Origin: Actinostola sp. cb2023
Taxonomy: Eukaryota; Cnidaria; Anthozoa; Actiniaria; Actinostolidae
Direction of reading: 5' to 3'
Length of the DNA stretch: 64,000 nucleotides
NCBI GenBank assembly: GCA_033675265.1
Contig: JAUJYZ010001058.1
Location: 1,991,001-2,055,000, forward strand
The notes under the pieces are model-generated. The model saw only the letters and a list, made by a program, of their open reading frames with translations, was not told where the DNA came from and searched no databases. Position numbers and translations under genes: made by a program. Numbering within the stretch: the stretch's first letter is position 1; the number at the start of each line of letters is the position of its first letter. Positions 1-12,565 of the stretch are shown here, piece by piece.

Positions 1-232
1 ATATGTAAACCAGTGAATCGAGGTTGCGTCGTCTTTACATCGCGTCGTCTGTACATCGCGTCGTCTACTAAATCTGTCTTAGTAACGGCCGTAGCAACCT
101 AATTAATGTGTTGTGATGGTAACATATACATTTCAGTTTGTTGCTTCGTTGTTGTTCCTCGCAGTCTTTTCTCGATCTGCTTTCGTCATTACTAAATCTC
201 ATCACGATTGATCTCCTGTTTTCCAAGATTGC

Positions 233-556
233 AATTGCCCTATACCACTATGACGTCAAATCAAAACAATCTATTGTTTAAACGCTAAGGATCATGGTCG
301 CTAGAGGGGGACAAAACAGCAACAACACAAAGGATTTCCCAAATAAATGTATTTTACAGACGGTCTGAAAGCGATAAAAGTCACAAACACAGTAAATATT
401 GTGGGAAAAGTATCGATGAACATAATATCTGGAAACTAGCCAATTTGAAATCAAGCGAACCTCAGCAGAGCAGATTTAGTTCAAATTTCTATTGTTCTTC
501 ACGATTCTGTCCCCCTCATAAATAAGCCGTTACGTCATAGTGGTATAGGGCAATTC
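233..556. mobile_element. MITE-like inverted-repeat element
   Basis: Terminal inverted repeats of about 24 bases beginning aattgccctataccacta lie at 233-257 and, reverse-complemented, at 531-556. The interior of about 270 bp has no coding capacity. The arms are nearly perfect, which suggests a fairly young non-autonomous DNA element. The transposase family was not identified. Confidence 0.7.
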
Positions 557-663
557 CTTCGCGCACAGCGGGTTTTCCATGAGAATACGTGAAATCGAGG
601 CTATCGAATCGATCACAATGTACTGATGATACCATTTCTGTATTGTTGATATGTTTAATATGA

Positions 664-1024
664 ATGGAAACTATCGAGTACACTAGTATGGGCTGCGTCG
701 GTGTATAATGATAAATAGAATGGAAACTAGCGAGTACACTAGTATGGGCTGTGTCGGTGTATAATGATAAATAGAATGGAAACTATCGAGTACACTAGTA
801 TGGGCTGCGTCGGTGTATAATGATAAATAGAATGAAAACTAGCGAGTACACTAGTATGGGCTGCGTCGGGGTATAATGATAAATAGAATGGAAACTAGCG
901 AGTACACTATGGGCTGTGTCGGTGTATAATGATAAATAGAATGGAAACTATCGAGTACACTAGTATGGGCTGCGTCGGTGTATAATGATAAATAGAATGG
1001 AAACTAGCGAGTACACTAGTGTAT
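664..1024. repeat. ~57-bp minisatellite, six to seven copies
   Basis: The unit contains gcgagtacactagtatgg followed by a gctgcgtcggtgtataatg block and gataaatagaat. Copies differ by single substitutions (agcgag versus atcgag, tgcgtc versus tgtgtc), and one copy lacks five bases (acactatgggc). Confidence 0.9.
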
Positions 1025-1310
1025 AATCATATAGGAAATCTATAACTCCGTGAAAAAGAGTACTTATAACTTTACTGACGTTAATATGACTGTTTAATAT
1101 GGCTAATAGACTAGCTAAGTTCTTCAGCGACCACCTCGCAACATCATCAGACATTCTCGCACTCTGAACAATGCTCCATCCGTATCATTTAATAGTGTAG
1201 TTAACCTTATGACATCGGACACTAAATTGTTCGTCCTGAGCGGTCATGGTAGAGAGGTCAGTAGACTGTGCGTACAAAAAGGCGTATTGCATCGCTTACT
1301 ATTCGACTAG

Positions 1311-1589
1311 AGGGGGGCATTGGGGTTTGCGGTGTTGGGCAATTTTTATTGCGGTGTTGCGGTGAAAAAAACAACAACATTGCGGTGTTGCGGTGATCGT
1401 AAATCCTGCGGGATGCGGTGTTTGTGTTTCTAAACCTACGGTGTTCGGTGAAGCGATATATTACTTGCGAAGTTGCGGTGTCAAACCCTTTTTTTCGTTT
1501 TGGTCAGTTTTCGGGGTTTGTTCGTGATGCGGTGTTTTCGGAATTTTTTTGCGGTGTTGCGGTGTTCAGAACCCCCCAATGTCCCCCTC
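1311..1589. mobile_element. MITE-like element with 7-bp target duplication
   Basis: Terminal inverted repeats aggggggcattggggtt and its near complement end at 1589. They are flanked on both sides by cgactag (1304-1310 and 1590-1596), a perfect 7-bp target site duplication. The interior is built from degenerate repeats of gcggtgtt. Confidence 0.75.
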
Positions 1590-1726
1590 CGACTAGACAG
1601 ACCGGTCTGCCGCTCATTTTAATAACGGGACGCACCAGTTCGGTCTGGACGGGCCCAAAGAAATCGAGACTTGTACTCTTTCTACTTACTTTCCGTGTTA
1701 AAGATGGCGGCTGCTAGAGTTATATT

Positions 1727-1848
<122 letters not shown>

Positions 1849-1916
1849 GCATCTAATAACTGTTCTTCAATAATAATAGTAACAGTAATAGTAATAATAG
1901 TAGAGTGATTTCAATA

Positions 1917-2057
1917 GAGTGATTCCAATAAACCTGGGCATTACTAACTACACCAATACACACTATTAGACACTCACTCTTTTGTTTTCTTTTGTTCCTT
2001 TGCATCTAATAAACACTGACAGCTAATTAGTAGTGCCCAGGTTTATTGGGATCACTT
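1917..2057. repeat. Short inverted repeat element
   Basis: The arm gattccaataaacctgggca at about 1921-1940 is repeated in inverse orientation at about 2034-2054 (tgcccaggtttattgggatc). This ~140-bp hairpin-capable element sits in AT-rich low-complexity sequence. Confidence 0.65.
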
Positions 2058-4628
2058 AGTAATAGTAATAATAATAGTAGAGTGAAACAAAATCTAATAG
2101 TTAGTGACTAATAGTCAGATCAAAACAAAAGAAAACAATGGAATTAGTGTCTAGTAATATCTACTTGGCTAATATCTGTTTCACTGGTTAAGTGCCATCA
2201 CTCTAATAGTAATAGTAATAGTAAATGCTTATACTGTATGACTAACAGCGGACAGACCGCTCAGTCCGAACAATTAGAAAGTGTTCCTATAGTCAAACCA
2301 TCGGCAGATGTTTTTAGTATTTCTATTTAATTACTAAATTTAGACCTTTCGAAAACATCACTATAGCGCACTAGACGGATGTTTTCTCAGGCTACCACCA
2401 GCTACTCCCCTGTTACATCACCCTATTCGGTATGTCTGTTATGTGACCACGCCTTTATCCAAGGCTGTCAGTGTTGCACGGAATAACGTGTTTCTGTTAC
2501 TCAAAACCATCCAACAAAGCGGGCAGTGGCTCAGGTCATTCAACCCCTCGCTAGGGTCACGTCGCAATGCGCTGCCGGAGACCAGCAAAACTATTCCAAC
2601 TATTTGACTCACCCCTCTACCCCTGGAGTTTTGGACTCTTTGTCTGTACGCCGGTCAGAAGAGTATTCCGCCAAGTTTGAATCGATTCAACGAATCAAAA
2701 CTTGTGTTTGGAGGTGGTTTAGGGGTTTCGTGAAGTGGATTGTATTCGAGGTTCGAGTCTTAAGTGTGTTTGAGGGTATCGTCGGGGGTGATGAGAGGTA
2801 AAGATGACCGTTATCCCATGATTACACTCTATGGATAAAAACATCTCCAACAGAGCCGCACTGTGGATGATGGACGATGGACGCTCGCTTTTGCCTTTTG
2901 CCTCGTGAATCGCCAGGAAAACACGGTTTTGAAGGACACTGCTCAACACAGGATTATGTAGTCGTACAATGCTAGCTCATCGCCGGCCACCGGAGAAGTT
3001 CTTGTCCAGGAGTGCTCGTACGAGGTGGGTTTGTCCTCGTCCATAAGCCGAGACTTCTGTATCTTCCTCAGTGTTCTACGCTTTAGAGAGAGGCCGATGG
3101 AAACGATTTCGTTGTAGATTCGGATGAATAGAAACGTGTGGAAGCGCTCGCTTGCGAGTCGGCGAAATCCTTTTTTGTGGTTTCAAAACAGTTTCTTCGA
3201 CTCAATTCCACATGACAACTCTTGACCTCTTCTGTGTGTCAGGACAGAAAAAGCCCACACCGTGTTGTTTCAGCTACTGGTTGCCCAGATTTGATATTTC
3301 ATTCTTAAACGTGATTTTCCTTTCTCCAGCGTCGGTTTTCCCCAGTTGTTTGTACATTCATTCAAGTCCATGACAGTGAATTTCGGAAGCTAAAGTTTTG
3401 GCTATCAGATGTTGCTATATCTGTAGGTGGTCGTTGCTTCTTGGTGTTCGTTGAAAATCACTTTCAGCATGGTCGTTGAGGAAGGAATTTGCGGTGAAAT
3501 CCTTCGTGTCTTACAAATCTCAGCCTCCGTGCAGAGAAAATACACTTTTAGGTCCAATCGCGAAATTCTGCATTTTTTTCGCTTCGTTTTAAAATAAGCC
3601 AGAACTGCGTGACATATTTCTGTCACGTATTTCTGATAATGTCACGCTTCATGTATAATGGAATGTTTGTGTGTCCCTTTTCCTCGTAAACTACGCCTAT
3701 CTTCACGAACATGCTCGAATATTCACCAGAAACGCAGGCATTTATATGTTTGCATGTCCAGACTGTAGGAATTCTTCGCACCAATCTACATATTCGCTTG
3801 ACGATCTTTTCAACGGCTCCCTGCCGCGAGGACCTTTTTGTTATCATTTTTTGTATTCATTATCATATTCTAAAATCAAATTGTATGCATTACTTATTTT
3901 GTTTCACAACATTTCTTGTACAACCCGCGTACTTACAACTACACGTGAACTCAAATTCAACATATCTTTGACACGAGTGTGGTATATTTCTGTCTCAACC
4001 CTGACAAGTACGGCTTAAAATCTCGAGATTTTGATCGAAAATAAGATTTTCTCGCTGGCGTTTTGTATTCATTACATTTTATTCCGAGTCGCTTCAAGTG
4101 TTTATTTTGTAATTCCTTTCGTGCGAAGTAAGCGCACAGCAGCTTGGTTGAAATCGTAGATGATCGAGAACAAATTTGTAATTTTCCACATTTTCTTATC
4201 AATAGGGAGCTCGGGTTTGAAATTGTGCTGTAGTTTTGAGTTTCTTTTCTTCAATTTTGGAAAAAGTAGTCCAAATTTGCGTGGAATTTGTATGATTTTA
4301 GGTCAATCCGCAGTGGACATTTTGGAAAATGTAGTTTTAGGTGGAAGATGTGAATATTTTGCGCTGTAGGTTTCAAATATCCACGAACATTTTACGTGGT
4401 TTTGAGAACCAGTGAAGAGCCTTTGTTGCTTTTATCTGATACAGCGTGAACGGGAACGCTTTAGACAGTTTGAACTTACATTACTGATTGAGGGTTTGCA
4501 AAGGATTGTGGGAAACTCTACAGTCGCCATTTTTTTAGTACAACTGAATATTAGTACAAAAACACAGGGAGCCCGATTTCAAGAGTTATCGACTAATAGC
4601 TTATTCTATACCAAGGTACGAGACTCAG

Positions 4629-6508
4629 ATGGAAATCTTGAAACACAACCACCAGCGTGAGATGGAGAGACTTAAACGAGGCAGCGATCACGGGGAGGGA
4701 CTAAAGACCGAGGTCACCCAGCTACAGGCCGAGTTGGAAGAAATGAGTCAGGAGTACATGGATGAAATTGAAATGCTGAAAAACAAACACGCTGAGGAGC
4801 TTGAACAATTGAAGACGGTGAGTAGATAGATAGATAGCTGTCATCGTTGGCATCATTTGTCTTCATTATCATCATAAACACGCTGAGGAGCTTGAACAGT
4901 TGAAGACGGTGAGTAGATAGATAGATAGCTGTCATCGTTGTCATCATTTGTCTTCATTATATCATAAACACGCTGAGGAGCTTGAACAGTTGAAGACGGT
5001 GAGTAGATAGATAGATAGCTGTCATCGTTGTCATCATTTGTCTTCATTATTATCATCGTAAGGCACGCTGAGGAGCTTGAACAGTATACATACGACTGTG
5101 ACACCAGTACTGATACTCGTAATATTACTCTGTTCATTCAGGACATGTCGGTGGTAATCCAGGCGTCTGTGACAACCAGTTGTAGTCCTACTAAAGACCA
5201 TGCCGAAAATACTCAACAACTCAAAGCGAAAATCAAGGAACTAGAGACAGAGATGGACGACATCAGTCAGAAATACAACGAGGAGTTGAGGATTGAGAGG
5301 GTTAGTTGGTTGAATACTATGTTGTACTGGTATAAAACGCGTACGGGAAAAGACCGAAAGGGTGCATGGGTAATATCGTTTCGTTTGTATTTTTTGTATT
5401 TTTTTTTGTATTTTTCGTTTGTATTTGTACTTCATTGTAAAGCATACAAGCATCAAGAGTTCCAGACTTCCTGTACGCGCGCATTGCATTATGAGATTAT
5501 TACAAAGGAAAAGTGAGCACCAATTCTAGACACAGGGAGCCCAAGCTATGTTTTTGCTCACTTGGTGCTCACATTTCCTTTGTAATACAGTCCGACCTGT
5601 ATTAAGCGGCCACTCTCTATTAAGCGGCCAGTTATCAAAGTCCCGAGGGTGGCCGCTTGATAGAGGTTGGACTGCAATCTCACAATGCATTGCGCGCTAT
5701 CGGAAGTCTGGAATTCTTGATTGTATACACATAAGCAGTGTTAGCAGAGTCATCACAAGTCACCATGGTTACTTGACTTCGTAACTCTTGTCAATGATAT
5801 TACCCATGCTGCTTCGCTGGACGTCATATCTCCATATCTTTTGTATATCAACCTTACATGGCGTTTCAGTTTTCGATACTCCAAAGATCTTCTTGTGCAA
5901 CACAGCGGCGGACACTTATTTTAGTCAGCGCCTGTCTTGCGCGGCGCATGCGTACAATCCTGAAGTTTTTTTTGTAGTCTGTTCCGAGGCTATTGCGAAT
6001 TTCACCTGAAACTCATAGCTTACTCTGGTTCTTGCATTAACCGTGGATTCGTACACTAACGTTGTCTTAGCTTTTGAAATTTGACCTGCTGCGCAAAAAA
6101 CTTACTTGGCTTTAAAACGGTTCCACAGTACGTGCTTTTGGACTGATATTCTATGCTTTCTATCTCATACCATACTTGGTCCAATTCTCTTCACAGGAAT
6201 TTCAGCAAAAAGAATTGGATCAAATCCGTGACGACATGATGACGGTCATCCAGGCCGTGAAGTCACAGCAGTATGACCTTGACCCTGACACTGAGCAACT
6301 ACAACGAACTGTGCGCGAACAGGAGGACGAGATTAAGCGACTTAAAGCAACGCGTGGAGGCAGTGATGGCGTCTCTGAAAATGTAAGTGATGGTTAGTGT
6401 TTGCTTGGCGGGAATTCTCATTTAGCTAACGAACGATGCGACCGCACTTGTTACTTGTCCATCCGTCCGTCCGTCCGTCCGCTCGGCCTATCTGTCTGTC
6501 TGTCTTTA

Positions 6509-6589
<81 letters not shown>

Positions 6590-9500
6590 TTATGTCTATT
6601 CTGCCTTGTCTGCCGGACGTACTGACTAACTGGTTGGCTGTCTGTCTGACTGTCTGTCTGTCTCTATGTTTGACTCTCTATATGTCTGTCTGACTGTCTG
6701 ACTGTCTATATGTCTGTCTGACTGTCTGTCTGTCGTTATGTCTGACAGTCTATATGTCTGTCTGACTGTCTGTCTGTCTTTATGTCTGACTGTCTATATG
6801 TCTGTCTGACTGACTGTCTGTGATGATATTGATGAAATTCTGAGTCAAATAAAGTTCATTCATTCATTCATTAATTCTGTCTTTATGTTTGACTCTCTTT
6901 ATGTCTGTCTGACTGTCTGTCTGTCTGTCTATCTGTCTGTCTGTCTATATCATTTAAATGTCGTTGCTGATCACAATTTCAGTTCATCTCGTCTTCTGTT
7001 CTTCAGGCGGAGACCGATAAACTCAAGGAAGCAAATCGCGTACTCACAGAAGACAAAGAAGAAGTTGAAAAATGCCTGAAACGACAAGAAGCTGCCACAA
7101 TGTTTGGCTTGCGTCGAACGGAAGAAATGAGTAACAAGATTTATCAAATGCAGAAGGAAATGGAAGAAATCGATCGTAAGTACATGAAAGAGATCAACAT
7201 GTACAAAGACGCCTACGAGCGAGAAAAAGACTTGAAAACGTCTGGTATCGGTGACGCAGACGACTTGAGCGCCGAGAACGAAGAACTGCGTCTAGAACTG
7301 GAAGAACTGAGATTAAAAATGGAGGAAGATGAATCGTTACACGAGAACGAGCTCCAGATTTACAAGGAGAAACTAGGGCAGGAGAAGTTATTAGATGTAG
7401 AACATTTGGCCATGAAAATCAAGGGCTTGGAGGATAGTATCGAGGAGATGAAACTTGAACACCAACGAGAAATAGAAGAACTACAAGAAAGCCACGCTGA
7501 GAATGTGAAAAACTTAACCTCGGAGCACAACAGGGCGTTGCGAAACATTCAAAAGGAAACGGAAAGCTCGACGAGCACGAGAACGAAGAGCTCTCGTGTC
7601 GAAGAAGAACATAAAGAAAAGGTTAGGACTTTGGAATTTAAAATCGAAGAACTTGAGTCGTTACTGGAAGTGAAGAAACGACGACATAAAGCAGAGGTTA
7701 AGAGTCTGAAAGAACGATTAGACGAAGAAATGCAAAGACGCAGCGAGGACGTCAGGAATTACGAGACAAAGCTACGAGAATGTGACGTCACTCGAAGGCC
7801 GTCGATCTCGTCGGGGCCTGGTGCTAGTGAGTACTTTCGTAAGCAGTTGGCTGAAGTGAGATCAGACAATCGTAATCTGAAGGACCAAGTGGAGACGTTG
7901 AAAGAGGAGCTTGTGACATTGCGCTCTAAGCCTGCTAGTTCTACAGAAAAACCGTTGAAAGGTAAAGCTTCTGTACCGCAGTCACTCTCAAAGATTGTCC
8001 ATGGAATATTTAATATCAGTTATTACTCAATTTCCATACATTGTACAAATTCCGATCTTCTGGTTGGTTGATTTGTACCACGTGACGCGTGGTTATGACG
8101 TGACAACCGTGGCGACGTCATTATCGTGGTGTAAAAGCCGTGGTGTAAATTCTTTAAACCACGGCTTTTACTCCACGGTGTCAGTATTAGTTAGTATTCA
8201 GCTTGCCTCCGCAATGTATTCAAATTGAATAATAAAAATGTTAACGCCCTCTTTGCTCGTGAGTTATCGGGATTTTACCTTCACTCGTTCACTAACAATG
8301 AACTCGAAATTTTCTCATACTGCACTCGGCTACGTACGCCTCGTGCAGCATTTAAATTTCTCGTTCATTGTTAGTGAACTCGTGCAGGTAAATCCCGATA
8401 ACCCACTCGCTCGAGTGCGATAACCTCTAATTAATCAACGAGCGTTCGTGCGCACATTGCGTTATAGACGCACGAGAGAAAATATAAAGAGTGTCTATAA
8501 CACTGTGGGCGCATGGATTGATAATTCGTAAACACGTGGTCACACACCGTGTGTAGTCTGTCTGTCTTTTCTCCTCTCTGGGCTTCCTGTTGGCCTATTG
8601 ACAGGGAGGGACTGGAACGTGTTCTCCGAGTCCCGCTCAGCCATAATTATACCAAGGGATCCCAGAAGGGGTAGCGTGCGGTGGAGGTGGCCGATACTTA
8701 GCGTCAATATGTTTGCGGCACGTGGTACGTGAGTTACATACGGGAACCTATGTTCGTCCATTTCTTAATATGTGGTTCGGTTATGAAGTTGTGGTTTGTT
8801 CCCAGATCTCGCTCTATCGCGGGTGTACCGACATCTTCGCGGCCGAAAATCGTGCCACCCAAAAGAGCAGCTTTGAATATATTTTCACTTTCATGTTGTG
8901 GTTTAGTGGCTCTGCAAATCACAGTATGAATCCACTCAGTCCAAGATGGCGCCCTCCTTCTTTACCAAAACTAGGAAGAGTGAAAATCATCGATTTGACT
9001 TTGTTTGTCGTTGCAGAGACAAAGCGTTTAGCTTCAGAATCAGATGTCAAGACTACCAAGGAGAGCAAAGAGCCACTGCGAAAAACTGCATCAGATACCA
9101 AAGTAACAGGAACTGACGCTTCTCAGCGAGGTTTTAGGACGCAAACAACGGTTACAGAGAATCGGAACGAAACGGAGGAGAAACCAACGCCCAAGTTCAC
9201 ACGGCAAGGCTCAAAGGTGAAAACACGTTGGAACAGATTGTTTTATCTTTCCCGTCTTCCTATCCCAGCAATAACGTTCAGACCTTGATGTTACGTGACA
9301 AGGACGTGACGTGCGTGACGAGAACGTGATTTCACGTGACAAGGACGTGACGTGACGTACGTGACGAAAACGTGATTTTACGTGACAAGGACGTGACGTA
9401 CGTGACGAAAACGTGATGTTACGTGACAAGGACGTGACATGACGTACGTGATGAGAACGTGATGTTACGTGACGGACGTGATGTTACGTGACGAGAACGT

Positions 9501-11134
9501 GATGTTACGTGAGAAGGACGTCGTGATGTTACGTGACGAGAGCGTGATGTTACGTGACAAGAACGTGACGTGATGAGAACGTGATGTTACGTGACGAGAA
9601 CGTGATGTTACGTGACGAGGAAGTTCTAAGCCTGATACTCTGTCCCCTTTCACACGTCCAAATTTGTCAACAAGGAACTACTGTTACCGTCTTCTGTTGC
9701 CGTTACGCTGTGTTCTCAATCTCATTTATGTCGGCTGATCGCTGATCACACCCAGATAACCACAGTAGTTCCATTCGTTTTTACCATTCCCATTCCCTTA
9801 CTTTCATTTTTCTTTCATGTCCAGAACGAGATGAAGCGGTCAGTAGCTGAGCGCGTTGCCATGTTCCAGACGCCATGTACGTATCCCTACGTTACACCTT
9901 GTTAGTACTGATCATATCGAAACCAACAACACGATCATAGCATTCTTAACAAACTAAATGTAATGGGAAGTTAACCTCTGTTTAGCGACCGCCGTCGAGA
10001 TGGTCGGTTAGTCGAGGTTCGAACGTTAGACACCTGTACCGTGTCATGGTTTAAGAAACTCAGAATGGTTTGATTTAGGATAAAAGTCTCCTACGCAGCC
10101 TAAGACACACATTGCAACATTGCGCGCAATGTGATTGCAGCGTATGTCCATCCCAGGTTATTGAAGTACATTGCAATGCTACGTCTGCAACATTGCTCGC
10201 AACAGATTGCAGAGATGGACACACGCTGACATTGTGAAATTGCTGGCAATATTGCGCGCAATGGTGCACCGTATGTCTGCTGCACCTTCAGTATCCGCGT
10301 TGCATGACGATATAGGGTATGGCTGCGAAGGAGCCGGTGGTCGATTATATGAGGTTCGACCGAATTGACAACATAGTCTTAAGGTGACTCAAATTAGTTT
10401 TTTACTGACCACACTTCTACTTTTCATTTGGCGAATTGATAGACTTATCCTAGACCGATCAAAACGACTTTTGCACCAGTTATCGGGCAAAGATGGAAAT
10501 TTAGAATTATGTCAATTTCTGCTCGATCGTATATTCGAATTATTCAAAATCGCTCTGATCAATTCTGTCTCGGCTACTTTCAATTGCCTTAGTATTAGTT
10601 TATCACGTATATAGTCGCTAGTCTAGAGCTCATCGAAATCTTGAGATATTTTAGAAAACTGATTTCAACGATCTTTGTTTATCGTTGCCAAGGAAACCTC
10701 GTTCGAGCTGAAATTGGCATACTTCTAAATTTCCATCTTTGCCCGATAACTGGTGCAAATTTCGTTTTGATCGGTCTAGGATAAGTCTATCAATTCGCCG
10801 AATGAAAAGTACAAGTGTGGTCAGTAAAAACCTACTTCGAGCCACCTTAAACATAAAATACGGTTTCGTTTAACAGTAGGACGAGAAGGTTATAATAACC
10901 TCGAGTTAACGACCGTGCTTTGTCACGACGAAGGTGGTCAATTACTGCAGGTGCATGCTGGTTGCACTGATTTGTCAGGAATGATCGTGATCGGACCAGT
11001 CCATTCGTCTAAAAAAGGAAAAAGTTCCGTCCCATGCTTCACGACGATCTCCGCTCCAGTGCCATAACGTGGTGTCTGATATCCATCTGTTTCTCTTTGC
11101 AGCCAAAAACGACAAGTCGACGAGGATTAAGTAG
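4629..11134 (+). CDS. Coiled-coil protein, possibly MPRIP/TRIOBP-like
   Basis: Seven exons join in phase: 4629-4817, 5142-5300, 6197-6382, 7007-7961, 9017-9216, 9825-9876 and 11103-11134 (TAG stop). They give 590 residues if translation starts at the ATG at 4629. That ATG directly follows a cag acceptor-like site, so earlier exons are possible. The product is charged and almost entirely alpha-helical coiled coil (long E/K/R/L heptads in the 7007-7961 exon). A polar S/T-rich linker (SASSTEK, KTTKESKEP) then leads to a short tail, RSVAERVAMFQTPSKNDKS. That tail recalls, from memory, the ERLKLF-type C-terminus of myosin-phosphatase Rho-interacting proteins. I infer a cytoskeletal adaptor with low certainty. 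No PH domain exons were found upstream. The exon 1 end is tandemly duplicated (see repeat at 4788). Exons 5142 and 6197 begin similarly (DMSVVIQ and DDMMTVIQ), suggesting an old internal exon duplication. Confidence 0.6.
4788..5090 (+). repeat. ~91-bp tandem repeat of exon end plus splice donor
   Basis: Four copies begin with cacgctgaggagcttgaaca at about 4788, 4879, 4969 and 5064. The first is the coding 3' end of the exon ending at 4817. Copies 1-3 each carry ttgaagacg followed by the donor gtgagt. Copy 4 breaks off before the donor. The rest of the unit is intronic (gatagatagatagctgtcat). Confidence 0.9.
5441..5730. mobile_element. Nested inverted-repeat elements
   Basis: An outer inverted repeat (arm tacaagcatcaagagttcca, with its complement ending near 5727) is interrupted in its right arm by a second element at 5588-5674. 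That element's termini are cagtccgacct and aggttggactg, and it contains ttaagcggcc motifs. The inner element shares its ends with similar elements at 28.69 and 30.31 kb. Confidence 0.7.
6462..6950 (+). repeat. (TCTG)n microsatellite in intron
   Basis: A tetranucleotide array, initially tccg then mostly tctg, with decaying interruptions. It begins about 80 bases after the donor of the exon ending at 6382. Confidence 0.95.
8110..8182. repeat. Short hairpin
   Basis: Arms cgtggtgtaaaagccgtggt and accacggcttttactccacg are separated by about 15 bases. They form a near-perfect stem in an intron of the coiled-coil gene. Confidence 0.7.
8256..8412. mobile_element. MITE-like inverted repeat
   Basis: Arms containing gagttatcgggattttacct and ttcactaacaatgaactcg recur inverted (taaatcccgataacccactc). 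The element is about 155 bp in the 7961-9017 intron. Confidence 0.65.
9288..9622 (+). repeat. ACGTGA-rich minisatellite
   Basis: Degenerate units such as gttacgtgacgagaacgtga repeat about 15 times. They start about 70 bases after the donor at 9217. The array is dense in CpG and in CACGTGA/TGACGT-like motifs, but no function can be inferred from it. Confidence 0.9.
10118..10275. mobile_element. Inverted repeat with ATTGCGCGCAA ends
   Basis: The ends cattgcgcgcaatgtgattg and attgcgcgcaatggtg frame an imperfect palindrome with ggttattgaag near its centre. The same attgcgcgcaa word recurs near 11720 in a partial copy. Confidence 0.55.
10381..10850. mobile_element. 470-bp MITE-like element, TTAA-flanked
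   Basis: Arms of about 140 bp (starting aaggtgactcaaattag, ending gagccacctt) are inverted copies. Both arms encode the same translated word (RIDRLILDRSK) on opposite strands, which confirms the inversion. Both ends abut ttaa. This is compatible with TTAA-targeting elements but not proof of them. Confidence 0.75.
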
Positions 11135-11421
11135 CTTCAAAGATCGATGGGGTAAATGTTGAACAATGTTCGCGCTTGTTATTGTGCTCTGATTGACTTC
11201 CCAAACTTCGGAAAAAAGCAAATGCTCGCGCGATAGTTTTCTTTGCGCTAATGTTAACCGTGAGTACTCCCCAGCTATACGTGCCGGTAAACAGGGTGTG
11301 GTTTTCAGGGTGTCTGGAACTAGCCTCTGGAACAGTTTTCCACTAATGTTAATCGGGGTTCTTTTGGTGCTTCGAAGATCGCGTCTTCAGCACTCAAACA
11401 ACAGAAAGATAAAATAATAAA
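11135..11421 (+). other. Putative 3' UTR with AATAAA signal
   Basis: Sequence after the TAG at 11132-11134. An AATAAA hexamer lies at 11416-11421, a suitable distance for polyadenylation of the coiled-coil gene. Confidence 0.45.
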
Positions 11422-11766
11422 TCTAGAATGCCATAAAGCGAGACAAAACGAGACAAAAGTCTGTTACAGGGGATCTTTCGTTACCAATTACTCTTAAGGT
11501 CTGGCACCATACCGAAATTTCATGGAGTACCCCCTCCATTGCTGAACCTTGCGTTAATTCCTTTCGTTCTGTGTTTATGATCGATTGTCTGTCGTGAATG
11601 AGTTGCGTTGATTAGTGACCCGTATGCTTGCGTAAAACGCACTTGCTTTACAGTAACGTACGTAACTATGTTACAACTTCCGTCTCGAGCACGTACCATG
11701 CTTGACACACGGGGCAACATTGCGCGCAACATTGCCGGCAGCATGTGTCCACCCCAGCAACATGTT

Positions 11767-11849
11767 ATACCGTATTTCCTCGATTAAGCGCCCCCCTTGG
11801 CCACACAATTTGAAATAAACGCCCAGGGCGCTTAATCGAGGAAATACCA
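11767..11849. repeat. Short inverted repeat
   Basis: Arms accgtatttcctcgattaag and cttaatcgaggaaataccat surround a ~40-base centre, forming a perfect long stem typical of a tiny MITE. Confidence 0.75.
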
Positions 11850-12530
11850 TAATCTATTGTCTCGCAAGATGCACCTTTTCGGTTTATCTTTTATACTGTA
11901 TTTCTTAAAACTGTCGGATGGACATGGTTATTGTCTCGCGTTACAACTTATTTCTTCGCTTGCGCTCCAACTGCATGCGTTGTGACTTCGCGGTATAGAT
12001 CGATAGCTTGCGTTTCAGCTTGTTTTTTTGCGTGGCAATTTCTTTCGTTTCATCAAGTACATTCAGACGTTTTACGCAGTTGAAAAAACTCGACTCTTTT
12101 TACGTGGCGTCGTTACACAACGATTACCGAAGAACAAGAAAAAAGCTTTTTCAACTGACAACGTGTCGCGTGGACGTCGCCTCAGTGTTGTAGTTTCGGT
12201 GAAGTTTTGAATAAGAATATTTCTGTTTTATAGGTTTATAAAGAAACAGAGTACAGGGATGGACTAACTTAATCACCGATTCTGTTGTTGGTCACTCCGC
12301 CATCATGACATGATGTTTACTGGGATGCTTGAGCAATACGAGATAAACTATCATTGTGAATGACTCAAGGGAGAAACCTGGTATTCTACGCCACTTCTAT
12401 CTATCTACTCGTGAAGAACAATTTTAAAACGTCATTGTTAGTGAAGCCAGAAATGAAGACAGTGTTTTACTCTGCAATGGAAGATGGAAGAATCAACTCC
12501 ATTCTTTAGACTTTGAGTGATAACTCAGTG

Positions 12531-12533
<3 letters not shown>

Positions 12534-12564
<31 letters not shown>
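12534..12564 (+). repeat. Poly-G run
   Basis: About 30 consecutive G preceded by gggag. Run length in an assembly of such a tract is unreliable. Confidence 0.9.

Positions 12565-12565
<1 letters not shown>

Noticed and set aside
3671..4018. 115-codon plus-strand frame in the 5' flank
   Set aside because: No domain, no codon bias visible, and overlapping frames are equally open. No splice continuity with the downstream gene.
10384..10854. Two similar short frames on opposite strands as a gene pair
   Set aside because: They are the inverted arms of one element.
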